Assembly: GCA_039028975.1 (NCBI GenBank)
Contig: JBCCHB010000036.1
Span: 1-64,000 of the forward strand
From: JAHBNG01 sp039028975
GTDB lineage: Bacteria; Chloroflexota; Anaerolineae; Caldilineales; Caldilineaceae
Reading direction: 5' to 3'
Length of the DNA: 64,000 nt
This document shows, piece by piece, positions 26,602-35,200 of this stretch (positions within the stretch are counted from its first letter, which is position 1; each line of letters begins with the position of its first letter). Under the pieces are notes generated by a model, which was given only the letters and a program-made list of their open reading frames with translations, ran no database searches and had not been told where the DNA came from. The position numbers and the translations under genes are program-made.

Positions 26602-27023
26602 GTGACCCTGTATCTACTCAATCGCTCATTTCGCAGATACCTTGCTATACAGCAACAAGTCGGCACGAAAGCCATAGCTAATGGTTTACTTACCCCGTCA
26701 TAATTGGGGTATAACCAGCCCAGCCGTAGGTCAACCGTGCTCGGAGTTTTGATTGAGGCACAATATCCTATAATCATATGATTGTAGACGGTAAAATAGC
26801 AAATCGTACTCTTCTCGACCAGCCTCAGCGCCAAAGATGTGCTATAGTAGCTGAAAGATATTCGGCACCTATGTCGTCTGCCCTGTTAATAAACAAAGAT
26901 GGGAAGATTACAAAGATAGAGAATCTGTGAAATCTTTGTTCGATTTTTATGCCCTGTGGTGCAGCTTGTTGCATGTCTAACTATTGAGTAAAATCTTGCG
27001 ATAAAGAGGAAGGAAACCCCAAA
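26602..27023. other. Intergenic region with dispersed repeat (family 3)
   Basis: No gene is supported. 26876-26995 matches 55313-55430 almost along its length (CTGCCCTGT.AATAAACAAAGAT ... GAAATCTTTG ... CTTGTTGCATGTCTA). The rest is AT-rich and holds the divergent upstream regions of the FmdE gene (left) and the 166-aa gene (right). Confidence 0.6.
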
Positions 27024-27524
27024 ATGGCTATCCAAACCACAACCCACGATGACATTCTTCGCCACCACGCGCCCCAACCGCCAGAGTTTGTTACGATTGA
27101 TGAGCCGACAGTCCAGTCAGGGGGGAGTATCTGGCGGGGTAGCTTTGAGCCGTCCGATAATTTGACCATTGAGCTGCTGGCATTGACTGCATCTGACGGC
27201 TGGGTGGAAGTGAAGTGGAGCAAACCAACCACCACCATCGGCGTTCAATTCAACGGTGATAGCAATGATGGATGGGCCAGAATCTTGGTCGATGGGAAAG
27301 AGCTTTGGACGGAAAATACCTACGGTAGCCGAGGCAACTTCCGCAAATATGTTGAGCTAAGTGGGTTGCCCCAAGCACCTCATACCGTTCGGGTAGAGGC
27401 TACTGGAGAAGCCGGTACGCAAGGGGGAGGCGCACATGTAACCGTCTCGGCCTTTGGTTGGGGGGCCGTTTCGTCTGCGGGTCAGGACAGCACCATCTTT
27501 ATGCCCGTTATTATGGATAAATGA
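27024..27524 (+). CDS. Hypothetical beta-rich protein encoded next to a C25-like peptidase
   Basis: A 166-aa protein with no recognised family. The body alternates short strands ('WVEVKWSKPTTTIGVQFNGDSNDGWARILVDGKELW', 'HTVRVEATGEAG') and looks like a jelly-roll or galactose-binding-type beta-sandwich. No signal peptide is apparent, though the hydrophobic C-terminal 'STIFMPVIMDK' is odd and resembles the end of many Chloroflexota surface proteins. GAGGAAGG precedes the ATG. It ends 18 bp before the peptidase gene, so a functional pair is likely. Confidence 0.55.
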   Translation: MAIQTTTHDDILRHHAPQPPEFVTIDEPTVQSGGSIWRGSFEPSDNLTIELLALTASDGWVEVKWSKPTTTIGVQFNGDSNDGWARILVDGKELWTENTYGSRGNFRKYVELSGLPQAPHTVRVEATGEAGTQGGGAHVTVSAFGWGAVSSAGQDSTIFMPVIMDK

Positions 27525-27542
27525 TATACCCGAAGGAGTACA

Positions 27543-29468
27543 ATGCTCATGTCTACCTCTAGCGAATCGATTGCGTTGAATGGTATCAACGCCGTCACTG
27601 GCGAATATGGCCTAACATTGACGGAAGAAAAACTTGCCTCATTCGCCTTTGGTCATACCAATGCTGATGAAGGAAGCAAGCAGCGAGGAACCTATGCGGA
27701 TGCAGCAAACTACGCCGCCGAGATGGAAAAGACCTATCGCGGTGTCAAGGAAGGTGTCGATGCAACCGATCTGAGTCAGGCTGGTTGGGGCATCCTCTTT
27801 GCGTCAGCCGACCCTCAGGCTCAAGCCATTCAGGAGGCGCTTCAGCCACTCTGGCTCCTACGTCAGAAGCAGGCAGGCATTCACTTTCGCCTCTTCACCG
27901 GACGCGATGGCTATCGGTTGGGGGAGACCAAGCACGATTTTCTCAAGCGGTTCTTTGTCCACACAGGACCAGTCGATCCCGCAAAAGGTCTACCATACTA
28001 CCTGCTGCTGATTGGCTCTCCTGACTTGATTCCTTTTGAATTCCAGTACCAGCTCGACGTCCAGTTTGCCGTTGGTCGTCTTGACTTTGACACGGTGGAG
28101 GCCTACGGTCACTATGCGCAAAGTGTGGTGGCAGCAGAAGAAGGAGACGTTGAGCTGGCGCGTACGGCCACCTTTTTCAACGTAACCCACGAAGATGACA
28201 GGCCCACCAAGAGCGCCGACCAATTTCTCGTTCAGCCCCTAGCCAAGCATCTAACTGAAGCATTCTCTGATTGGACTGTGGAGACGCTGCAAGGAGCCGA
28301 TGCCACTCGATCTCAGCTCGAATCGATTCTTGGAGGTCGTCAGAAACCAGCCTTTCTCTTTACCTCTAGCCATGGGATCGATTTTCCCATGGGACACCCC
28401 AAGCAAGAGCAGCAACAGGGTGCGCTGCTTTGCCAAGAATGGCCAGGCCCTCGTAAGTGGCAGGCAGGGCAACCTCTTACCGAAGAGTTCTACTTTGCTG
28501 GCGATCACCTGAGCAGCACAGCCAAGCCGCAAGGATTGGTGGCCTTTCACTTTGCTTGTTATGGCGGCGGAACCCCAGAATACTTCAACTTTGCCAGCCA
28601 GAACGCCCGAGATGCCCACCCAATCGCCGAACGCCCTTTTGTGGCCAACCTGCCCAAAAAGCTGCTGGGGCACCCAAATGGAGGGGCCTTAGCCGTTGTG
28701 AGTCACATCGATCGGGTGTGGAGCAACTCTTATCAGCAAGATCAAACGAGTCAAACGACAACCTTTGAAAGCACACTGGAACGAATTCTGAATGGGGCAC
28801 CCCTTGGCTTTGCATTGGAGTTCTTTAACGAACGTTATGCCGAGTTAGCCACCGATCTCAATGCAAAGTTGGCGTCTATAGGGCCAGGGACAAATTTACC
28901 CCCCAAGCAAATGGCCAAGCTTTGGCGCGAAAGTAATGATGCCCGAAACTTTGTGCTTCTGGGCGATCCAGCCGTTCGGGTTGCCGTCCCTCAAAAAGTT
29001 CACCGGGGGCCAATCAGCTCTATCCCAGCCCTGAAAAACAGGCCGTATCCGCCCACCTCCCCTTCAGTCAAAATTCATGCCGACGGTCGTCCCGACACCA
29101 TTCCCCATGACAGTTGGATTCAGACGCCTCTCCTAGTTCAAAACGCGTATAGAAATGTGCTCGCAGAAGTTGAGCAATTGGGACAGCAACTAGAAGCAGC
29201 TCAAAAGGAGATTGCTCGGTTAGCGAAGTTGGTTACGAATCGCAATGGTAGAAAGATTCCTGACGATGAACTTGATGGAGAAAGGCCAATGAGCGCCATA
29301 CGCGATGGTGGATTGAGAGATGGTAGATTGAGAGATGGTGGATTGAGGGAAAGCAGGACAAGAGGCGGCGGCATGAGGGGCGGAGCAAACAGTAGCGGCA
29401 AGCCTCATCCCAATACAACCCCTTCATTCACCCCTCGCTCCGCGAATAATGAGCAGGAGGATGATTGA
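27543..29468 (+). CDS. Gingipain-like (C25, clan CD) cysteine peptidase family protein
   Basis: Caspase-fold protein of 641 aa. Gingipain-type landmarks are 'PYYLLLIGSPDLIPFEF', 'VQFAVGRLDFDTVEAY', catalytic His277 in 'FTSSHGIDFP', catalytic Cys339 in 'FHFACYGGGTPEYF' and 'NFVLLGDPAVRVAVP'. No signal peptide or C-terminal secretion domain is seen, so it probably acts in the cytoplasm, unlike secreted gingipains. A C-terminal coiled coil (about 535-565) is followed by an Arg/Gly/Asp-rich repetitive tail (RDGGLRDGRLRDGG). AAGGAG precedes the start. It probably works with the 166-aa protein upstream. Confidence 0.75.
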   Translation: MLMSTSSESIALNGINAVTGEYGLTLTEEKLASFAFGHTNADEGSKQRGTYADAANYAAEMEKTYRGVKEGVDATDLSQAGWGILFASADPQAQAIQEALQPLWLLRQKQAGIHFRLFTGRDGYRLGETKHDFLKRFFVHTGPVDPAKGLPYYLLLIGSPDLIPFEFQYQLDVQFAVGRLDFDTVEAYGHYAQSVVAAEEGDVELARTATFFNVTHEDDRPTKSADQFLVQPLAKHLTEAFSDWTVETLQGADATRSQLESILGGRQKPAFLFTSSHGIDFPMGHPKQEQQQGALLCQEWPGPRKWQAGQPLTEEFYFAGDHLSSTAKPQGLVAFHFACYGGGTPEYFNFASQNARDAHPIAERPFVANLPKKLLGHPNGGALAVVSHIDRVWSNSYQQDQTSQTTTFESTLERILNGAPLGFALEFFNERYAELATDLNAKLASIGPGTNLPPKQMAKLWRESNDARNFVLLGDPAVRVAVPQKVHRGPISSIPALKNRPYPPTSPSVKIHADGRPDTIPHDSWIQTPLLVQNAYRNVLAEVEQLGQQLEAAQKEIARLAKLVTNRNGRKIPDDELDGERPMSAIRDGGLRDGRLRDGGLRESRTRGGGMRGGANSSGKPHPNTTPSFTPRSANNEQEDD

Positions 29469-29502
29469 AAAGCAAGCAAGAGGAGCCATAAACGACTCAA
29501 CC

Positions 29503-29652
29503 CTAGCCAAATTGAACGTTTGGCTCCGCAAAATACCCTCTAGGCAAATTCAGATTCAACTCTTCTGCAATGTATGTAGCCCACGCGTTGTGGAATGCGT
29601 GCCAGTGACGATGTTGACTTAAAGGAGGATGAAAGTGATCCAAGAGCGGCAT
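29503..29652 (-). pseudogene. DUF4058-like N-terminal remnant (49 codons)
   Basis: A short minus-strand frame begins MPLLDHFHPPLSQHRHW and continues 'AFHNAWATYIAEELN...LPRGYFAEPNVQFG' before a stop. It matches the first 50 residues of the DUF4058-like protein at 12873-13622 and ends exactly before the expected EIDVATF. The rest is absent. It lies between the C25 gene and the sulfatase gene. Confidence 0.75.
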
Positions 29653-29753
29653 AAAAGTATCCTATCCTTCCAAGGCAGGCAACTCGTACAGTGTCCAGTT
29701 AGACATTCTCAGTCGATCGCAATTGGGTTAATGGTTTTCATATCTGATTCTTC

Positions 29754-31139
29754 TCAACGCTTGAACAGAGCAATGGTTTCCTCCGGCGCGTCACAATTTT
29801 CCAAGAATCCCATGAACATCCCATGAATCTCTTCGGCAACGTTTCTATGGGCCGCAATCACATTTTTCTCTGCGTAATAATCATTCGTGAGATGATACAG
29901 TTCCCTCTCTCCATCCGGCCCAATGGGTACGTAGGCCCACTCTTTGGTATAAACGACGGGTGTTGTTGCGTTTGGTGGGACCGAATCCGCAGAGCGTATG
30001 TGTGAAGCTGTCACGGCGTAATCTCGTACGGGGCTGGTTGATTCGCCACGTAAATGAGCGGCAAAAGACTTGCCATGCATTGGATCAGGAGGTATCACGT
30101 CAAGATTGGCCAACTCAATCAGCGTGGGAAGGAAATCGACAGGCTGCAAAATAGCATCTACCGACGTGCCACCCGTCAACCCTGGTGCGGCAATCATACA
30201 GGGCTCATGGGCTACCTCTGGGTATACAGGCCAATAGCGGTCGTCCTGGTCGTTAATGTTGGATTTGCCTGTGCGGTTGTGTTCGCCCAAGCTCATGCCG
30301 TGATCGGCCATAAAGACAACGATGGAGTTCTCCCAAAGTTGCAGGTCATCGATCTTGTCGAGGATGCGTCCGACGGCTCGGTCTACCATTTCGGCTTCGG
30401 CGCAGTAGTGGGCACGCAGGTTACGCAGTTCAGCGTCAGTTAAGTCGGATGCTTTACCATAGTTGGGGTGAATCATGGGGACGCCGTCATACTCTGGATC
30501 GTAGCGTTTGACCATATATTCGGGCGGATCCCACGGCTCATGAGGGTCAAAGAAATCGACCCAAAGGAAGAAAGGATCGTATGCATAATTCTCCTCTAGC
30601 CAACGGACAGCCAATTCTGCCGTGCGAGGGGCGAAGCGATCCGTCTCATAGCGCCACTCGATGTTGGTCCATGAGTGGATATCGGGCAGGTTGCGCCCTT
30701 GGAAACCGAATCCAGTACGGGTCTTTTCCCTGGGCATAGTTTCAGGGATAGGCTCGTTCATCCTTAGGAAATTGGTATTTCCCTCCTGGCCCTGCAAGAA
30801 GGTTGCCCCATCAAAGCCATGATCAAAGCGTGCGCGAGCCAAGTGCGGGCAATCACCCAGAATTTGAGAGACATAACCCGCCTCGCGCAACATGATCGGC
30901 AGATGGTTGTTGCCACTCAAGAAGCGATCCTGCCACGGATAAAAAGGCCAGCCAAAGCGGCCCGTGGTCAAGTCTGTGCGATGAGGGATGGTGGGGAAGC
31001 TGGCCATATAAAGTCGTTCTAATGAGACGGCCCTTTGGGAGAAGCGATCCAGGTTGGGCGTGCGCACGGGCATAGCTACAGCGCGGTCAAAGAGGTTGTC
31101 ATAGCGAAAGGTATCCGAGATGAGCAGAATGATGTTCAT
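29754..31139 (-). CDS. Sulfatase-fold hydrolase with Thr at the nucleophile position
   Basis: Alkaline-phosphatase-superfamily protein, 461 aa. Metal-site motifs are present: 'LLISDTFRYDNL' near the N-terminus, 'TPNLDRFSQRAV', and 'IVVFMADHGMSLGEHNRTGKSN'. The activation motif expected to be (C/S)xPxR is TIPHR here (Thr50), followed by 'TDLTTGRFGWPF'. Sulfatases need Cys or Ser converted to formylglycine; Thr is used as nucleophile by phosphodiesterase-type members such as NPPs. It may therefore be a phosphodiesterase or phosphonate hydrolase. No signal peptide. RBS AAGGAAC precedes the ATG. Confidence 0.82.
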   Translation of the reverse strand: MNIILLISDTFRYDNLFDRAVAMPVRTPNLDRFSQRAVSLERLYMASFPTIPHRTDLTTGRFGWPFYPWQDRFLSGNNHLPIMLREAGYVSQILGDCPHLARARFDHGFDGATFLQGQEGNTNFLRMNEPIPETMPREKTRTGFGFQGRNLPDIHSWTNIEWRYETDRFAPRTAELAVRWLEENYAYDPFFLWVDFFDPHEPWDPPEYMVKRYDPEYDGVPMIHPNYGKASDLTDAELRNLRAHYCAEAEMVDRAVGRILDKIDDLQLWENSIVVFMADHGMSLGEHNRTGKSNINDQDDRYWPVYPEVAHEPCMIAAPGLTGGTSVDAILQPVDFLPTLIELANLDVIPPDPMHGKSFAAHLRGESTSPVRDYAVTASHIRSADSVPPNATTPVVYTKEWAYVPIGPDGERELYHLTNDYYAEKNVIAAHRNVAEEIHGMFMGFLENCDAPEETIALFKR

Positions 31140-31239
31140 TTGGGTGTTCCTTGATCGTACGGTGGGGTGAGTTCGTAGCCCGTGTTGGTAATGGTAACAT
31201 GCAAACTATTCGCAATTTTAGACAAAAGATCGCTGCCAA

Positions 31240-31576
31240 TTAGAGGCCAAGGCAATATCGCACCGCATTCTCTACCCGCTCTAATCTCTCGCCTGAAAGC
31301 CGACCTGATGGATTTGGAGGAAATCGCTTGGAATCGAGAGAGCGAACCTGAAAACCAAGAAAAACTGTCTCTAGTGGCAAACCACTTTCGTTCGAAGCGA
31401 CGCGCGCGTTTGTCGGATAATGGTAGGGCATATTTGCCCCCTTGGTGCCAACAACCACTGTAACAACCAATGGTCGGTTGTTTATAGCATCAATGAACCG
31501 ATCGGTCCCCTGCCTGTTCACGGCCTTTGACAGGATTCAAATTAACGAAATAGATTTCACCGCGCTGAACCGTCAT
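31240..31576 (-). pseudogene. MazF/PemK-like toxin broken by a small deletion
   Basis: The frame opens at 31576 with MTVQRGEIYFVNLNPVKGRE (canonical MazF/PemK start), runs to GDRSV and hits a stop. The rest of the toxin ('IDAINNRPLVVTVVVGTKGA ... VFLGFQVRSLDSKRFP ... GRLSGERLERVENAVRYCLGL') continues in another frame. Comparison with the family (GDRPVLVVSIDA) suggests a loss of about 11 nt in the PVLVVS region. Toxin start and antitoxin stop overlap as TGATG, the usual coupling. Confidence 0.75.
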
Positions 31577-31812
31577 CAGATTGTACCTAATCCATCCGCT
31601 TCAGTAACGGCAAATTCGGCCTCAATATCTCTGATCTCGCGTTGAATATTAGGATCCACCGCCATTCGATCAAGTTCATCCTCTTGAATATCCGGTTCAA
31701 CAAACGTATGCTGACGAATGGCTCGTACCAATACCTCCAAAAGCCTCAATTGCTCACGTAACGATAATTGATGAATATTATTTTCCAATTGAGTAAATGT
31801 AGATACACTCAT
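31576..31812 (-). CDS. Antitoxin of a MazEF/PemIK-type module
   Basis: A 78-aa protein directly upstream of, and overlapping (TGATG), the broken MazF-like gene. 'LSLREQLRLLEVLVRAIRQH' is an amphipathic helix as in many antitoxins, and the C-terminal half is acidic ('DIQEDELDRMAVDPNIQREIRDIEAEFAVTEADG'), fitting toxin neutralisation. No clear AbrB or RHH DNA-binding motif is visible. Identity as an antitoxin rests mainly on position and size. Confidence 0.65.
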   Translation of the reverse strand: MSVSTFTQLENNIHQLSLREQLRLLEVLVRAIRQHTFVEPDIQEDELDRMAVDPNIQREIRDIEAEFAVTEADGLGTI

Positions 31813-32330
31813 CGTTCATAGCTCTCCTCGCTTTAAACAGGAATACACAAACCATTCAGGAACGGGTCGTAAATAAGCTGCGCGTTGGTGTTTGCGAAGC
31901 AGTCGCTTGCGACCGTAGCACTTAACGTCCTAGCGAGCGTAAGGCGTGGCCTACCAACCAATTGACTCCGTGAGTGCCAGTCACCTTGTGTCCAAGTTAT
32001 TTAACTTCCATTCCCACTCAATTATACCAGAATTTACAGCAAATAGAACCTTGTAAACCATTATGGGAGTATCTCACTTTGGGGGCGAATGTGAGCAGAG
32101 ATTGGCAGAGTCAGTGCAGAGATTCACAGAGAAAAAGTTCAAGCTCTTTGGGATTTCATGTGGTTGACAACTTTATGGAACAAGGATTTTTAAGATTACG
32201 AAGATTTTTCTCTTTTAATCTTTAAAATCTGGCTAATCCCTGTTCATTTCCCGAGAAAGATCTCCTAGGTACTCGGAGGGAAAGTGTCTAAATTTCTGAG
32301 TGGCCGAAACGATGACCATAGCCGAAAGAA
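31813..32330. other. Gene-free stretch with degenerate repeats
   Basis: No supported coding frame. It contains TCGCTTGCGA-type short palindromes, AGTGCCAGTCACC (shared with the element at 55435-55555) and an AT-rich run near 32180-32240 similar to repeat family 3 (AAGATTACGAAGATT ... CTGTTCAT). Confidence 0.4.
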
Positions 32331-33458
32331 TCAAAGCGAGAACGGATCCACCGCATCCCGCAACCCATCCCCCACAAAATTAAAGCTTAACACCGCCAGA
32401 ATAATAAAAAAGGCCGGAATCAACAGCCAGGGCTGCTGCAACAAAACGCTCACAAACTGAGCCTCTTGCAGCAAGACACCCCAACTGGTCATGGGAGGCT
32501 GAATGCCCAACCCTAAAAAGCTGAGCGCACTTTCGGCTAAGATCATACCAGGGATGGCTAAGGTAGCGACCACAATGATGTGGCTAAATGCGTTGGGCAG
32601 CAGGTGACGAAAAATAATGCGGCTGTCTCGCGCCCCTGCGGAAATGGCCGCGGTGGTATACTCCATCTCCCGGAAGGAGAGCACTTTGGCCCGCACCTGT
32701 CGCGCCAGCCCTGTCCACTGAATCAACGAAAGAATCACCGATATGGCAAAGAAGCGCTGAATCGACGACCAGTTGGCGGGCATGGCCGCGGCAAAGGCTG
32801 CCCACAACGGAATCGCCGGAAAGGACATTAAGAACTCAGTCACGCGCTGGACAAGCATATCCACAATGCCGCCATAATACCCCGATATCGTACCCAGGGA
32901 TGCACCAAATAGAACGGTCAACGTAACGCCCACAAGCCCAATGGTCAGCGAAATACGTGCGCCAGCCAAGATGCGGGCCAACATATCCCGACCAAGACTA
33001 TCAGTACCAAAGAGAAAGATGGTGCCTGGCTCGTCCACGCCAAAGAGGTGCAGATCCGCCGGGATCAGCCAAAGTAGCTTGTATTCGTAGCCTTTGACAA
33101 AAAATTGGATGGGATACTTTAGCTCAAAATTTGGCTCGTGAACCCACTTAAATGTCTCGGGGTCAAGCTCTGTCTCTAGCCCATAGACAAAGGGACGCAG
33201 ATGAAAGCTGCCCTCCTGATCAAAAAAGCGGGGAATCTGGGGGGCGACGAAAATAAAGTCCTCATCAACATCCGTGAAGTCAACAGGAGAGAGAAAATCC
33301 GCAAAGATGGCTGATAGGTAGATCAATGCCAAAACGACTAGCCCGGCAATTGCCATTCGATTGCGCAGAAAGCGGCGCGTCATCAACTGGGTGATGGAGA
33401 GGCTGACGGTCTCGTTTGCCGATTCAAGAGAAAGTTTCTGGCTCGGTAATTCTGACAT
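32331..33458 (-). CDS. Oligopeptide ABC transporter permease (OppC/DppC-like)
   Basis: Inner-membrane permease of a family-5 (peptide/nickel) importer. An N-terminal helix ('MAIAGLVVLALIYLSAIFADFLSP') is followed by a long extracytoplasmic loop, then 'FGTDSLGRDMLARILAGARISLTIGL' and the cytoplasmic EAA loop 'AAISAGARDSRIIFRHLLPNAFSHIIV'. It ends 'SFNFVGDGLRDAVDP', the classical OppC end. 375 aa is slightly long because of the loop. Its partner OppB lies at 34166-35149, but a DinB gene is placed between them; the substrate protein is at 40558-42621. Confidence 0.9.
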   Translation of the reverse strand: MSELPSQKLSLESANETVSLSITQLMTRRFLRNRMAIAGLVVLALIYLSAIFADFLSPVDFTDVDEDFIFVAPQIPRFFDQEGSFHLRPFVYGLETELDPETFKWVHEPNFELKYPIQFFVKGYEYKLLWLIPADLHLFGVDEPGTIFLFGTDSLGRDMLARILAGARISLTIGLVGVTLTVLFGASLGTISGYYGGIVDMLVQRVTEFLMSFPAIPLWAAFAAAMPANWSSIQRFFAISVILSLIQWTGLARQVRAKVLSFREMEYTTAAISAGARDSRIIFRHLLPNAFSHIIVVATLAIPGMILAESALSFLGLGIQPPMTSWGVLLQEAQFVSVLLQQPWLLIPAFFIILAVLSFNFVGDGLRDAVDPFSL

Positions 33459-33483
33459 TATAACTCACTACCATTTAGAAGAT

Positions 33484-33993
33484 TCAAGAGGCTGTCTGCT
33501 CCTCATAATAAGCCCAGAAACTAAGAACAGGTGGGTCGATTCTCAACTGTCCGAGCATAGATGTAACATGAGTACGGTGTTCGTGTCCATGATGGATCGC
33601 TTGTAAAAGTACGTACATTGCAGGCAGGGTTCCCATCTGCTCATCTGAAGTGCGGTATTCAACCATCGTCTCGGATTCAGTGGATGTAGCCACTTGTAAA
33701 AGAAGTGCGTCACACTGTTGAACACGGGTCTTTAGTTCATCAAGAGACATCTCTGCATTTGCCCTCCGATCGTCTTTCGCATCTTGTTTGATCAATATCC
33801 ATAGAAAGGCTTCTTGAGCACTAACCAGATGAGCTAATGTTGCCTTGATAGACCCATATGTTCCTGCAGATGCATATTGGAGCTGTTCGTGATCAAGATT
33901 GAGGCAAGCATCAAACACACGATCATTTGACCAAATATGATGTTGAAACAAAGTGTAAAGCGAGTACTCCTGATTTTCTATTTTAACAGACAT
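33484..33993 (-). CDS. DinB-family protein
   Basis: Four-helix-bundle DinB/YfiT-like protein, often a metal-dependent thiol transferase. 'YSLYTLFQHHIWSNDRVFDACLNL' gives the first helix with a His, 'SIKATLAHLVSAQEAFLWILI' the second metal His, and 'VLLQAIHHGHEHRTHVTSML' the His pair near the C-terminus. The ATG at 33993 (MSVKIENQ) is preferred to one 18 codons upstream, whose extension is not DinB-like. The gene sits between the two peptide permease genes and was probably inserted there. Confidence 0.82.
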   Translation of the reverse strand: MSVKIENQEYSLYTLFQHHIWSNDRVFDACLNLDHEQLQYASAGTYGSIKATLAHLVSAQEAFLWILIKQDAKDDRRANAEMSLDELKTRVQQCDALLLQVATSTESETMVEYRTSDEQMGTLPAMYVLLQAIHHGHEHRTHVTSMLGQLRIDPPVLSFWAYYEEQTAS

Positions 33994-34062
33994 GCTGAAT
34001 ATTCTCGTTATGTAATCTAGTCTTGGTGCCTTTGGGTTTCGGGGCAAGAATGTTAGCCAGTC

Positions 34063-34128
34063 GAGTGCGTTGCACTGTTCAGAGACAGATTCAAGCGCCC
34101 ATCCGCAATTGAACAGTGCAACGCACTC
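34063..34128. repeat. Perfect 19-bp inverted repeat
   Basis: GAGTGCGTTGCACTGTTCA (34063-34081) is exactly complementary to 34110-34128, with a 28-nt loop. It lies between the OppB-like gene and the DinB gene. No T-tract follows, so it may be a mobile-element end or a processing hairpin rather than a terminator. Confidence 0.65.
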
Positions 34129-34165
34129 TTGTATAAACTAAAACGCACCCTCTCTACCCTTGAAT

Positions 34166-35149
34166 TCAATCATACCGGATCCGCGGATCCACCAAAACCA
34201 GCAAGATATCGGCCAGAAAATTGCCAATCACCAGCAATGCGGCCAAAAAGACCAAGAACGTCCCGGCCAAATACATATCTTGCTGGCGCAGTGCAGAGAA
34301 GTAGAGCGGGCCGGTGGTGGGCAAGCTCAACACAATCGAGACAATGGTGGCTCCCGAAATCAGTTGGGGGAGGCTCGTTCCCAACACCATAATCAGCGGA
34401 TGGACGGCGTTGCGGATGGCATGTCTCCATATCACACCGGACTCTGAGACACCTTTGGAACGGGCTGTTGTCACATAACCCATCTTGAGTACGTCCAGCA
34501 TGTTGCCGCGCATCATGCGAATCAGCCCGGCTGTACCAGAGGTTCCCACCACCACTACTGGAATCCACAAATGCTTGAGCAGATCGACCACCTTGGCCAT
34601 ACTCCACGGGGCATCTTCATACTCAGGGGAGAAGAGTCCCACTACGGACTGGTCAAAGAGGAAGGAAGCGGCCACCATCAAGACCAAGGCCAGAAGAAAG
34701 TTGGGAATCGATAAGCCGATCAACCCAATAAAGGTAAAGAGATTGTCGCCAATCGAGTATTGGTGCGTTGCGGAATAGACGCCAATGGGAATCGCCATCA
34801 ACCATGTAAAGAGCAGGGAGCAGAAAGCGATGAGCATGGTCAACAAAAGCCGCTGACCGATGAGTTCGCTGACCTCTTTGTTGTATTGAAATGAACGCCC
34901 AAAATCACCCTGCACAAAGCCCGAGATCCACCTCCAATATTGGACATAGAGGGGCTGATCCAGGCCATACCGGTCAATCACCCCTTGAAGTTGGCGCTCC
35001 GTTGTCTCCGTCCCCTGGGCTTCTAATTCAGCCCGATAGAAATCCACGTAGCTGCCCGGCGGCAAGTTGATAATGATAAACCCAGCAATCGAGACAAAGA
35101 TGAGGGTGATGATCATGTAGAGAAATCGCTGGATGATGAACGCTGACAA
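34166..35149 (-). CDS. Oligopeptide ABC transporter permease (OppB/DppB-like)
   Basis: Inner-membrane permease with the OppB pattern: N-terminal 'FIIQRFLYMIITLIFVSIAGFIIINLPPG', extracytoplasmic 'GLDQPLYVQYWRWISGFVQGDFGRSF', EAA loop 'TARSKGVSESGVIWRHAIRNAVHPLI', and C-terminal 'LLVLVDPRIRYD'. The start is the TTG at 35149; the frame is closed 18 bases upstream and GGAG lies about 9 nt before it. Only 51 bp separate it from the HNH gene upstream, so it may now be read from the defence-like operon. Confidence 0.9.
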   Translation of the reverse strand: MSAFIIQRFLYMIITLIFVSIAGFIIINLPPGSYVDFYRAELEAQGTETTERQLQGVIDRYGLDQPLYVQYWRWISGFVQGDFGRSFQYNKEVSELIGQRLLLTMLIAFCSLLFTWLMAIPIGVYSATHQYSIGDNLFTFIGLIGLSIPNFLLALVLMVAASFLFDQSVVGLFSPEYEDAPWSMAKVVDLLKHLWIPVVVVGTSGTAGLIRMMRGNMLDVLKMGYVTTARSKGVSESGVIWRHAIRNAVHPLIMVLGTSLPQLISGATIVSIVLSLPTTGPLYFSALRQQDMYLAGTFLVFLAALLVIGNFLADILLVLVDPRIRYD

Positions 35150-35200
35150 TGACGGTTGCTCCAGTTAAAGTTGTGAACATCGTTAGCTTCTTTAGAAAGC

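Noticed and set aside
29629..29826. Plus-strand 65-aa frame behind a perfect AAAGGAGG
   Set aside because: The AAAGGAGG is the complement of codons for PPL in the DUF4058-like remnant on the minus strand, and the frame runs into the end of the sulfatase gene without any recognisable domain.
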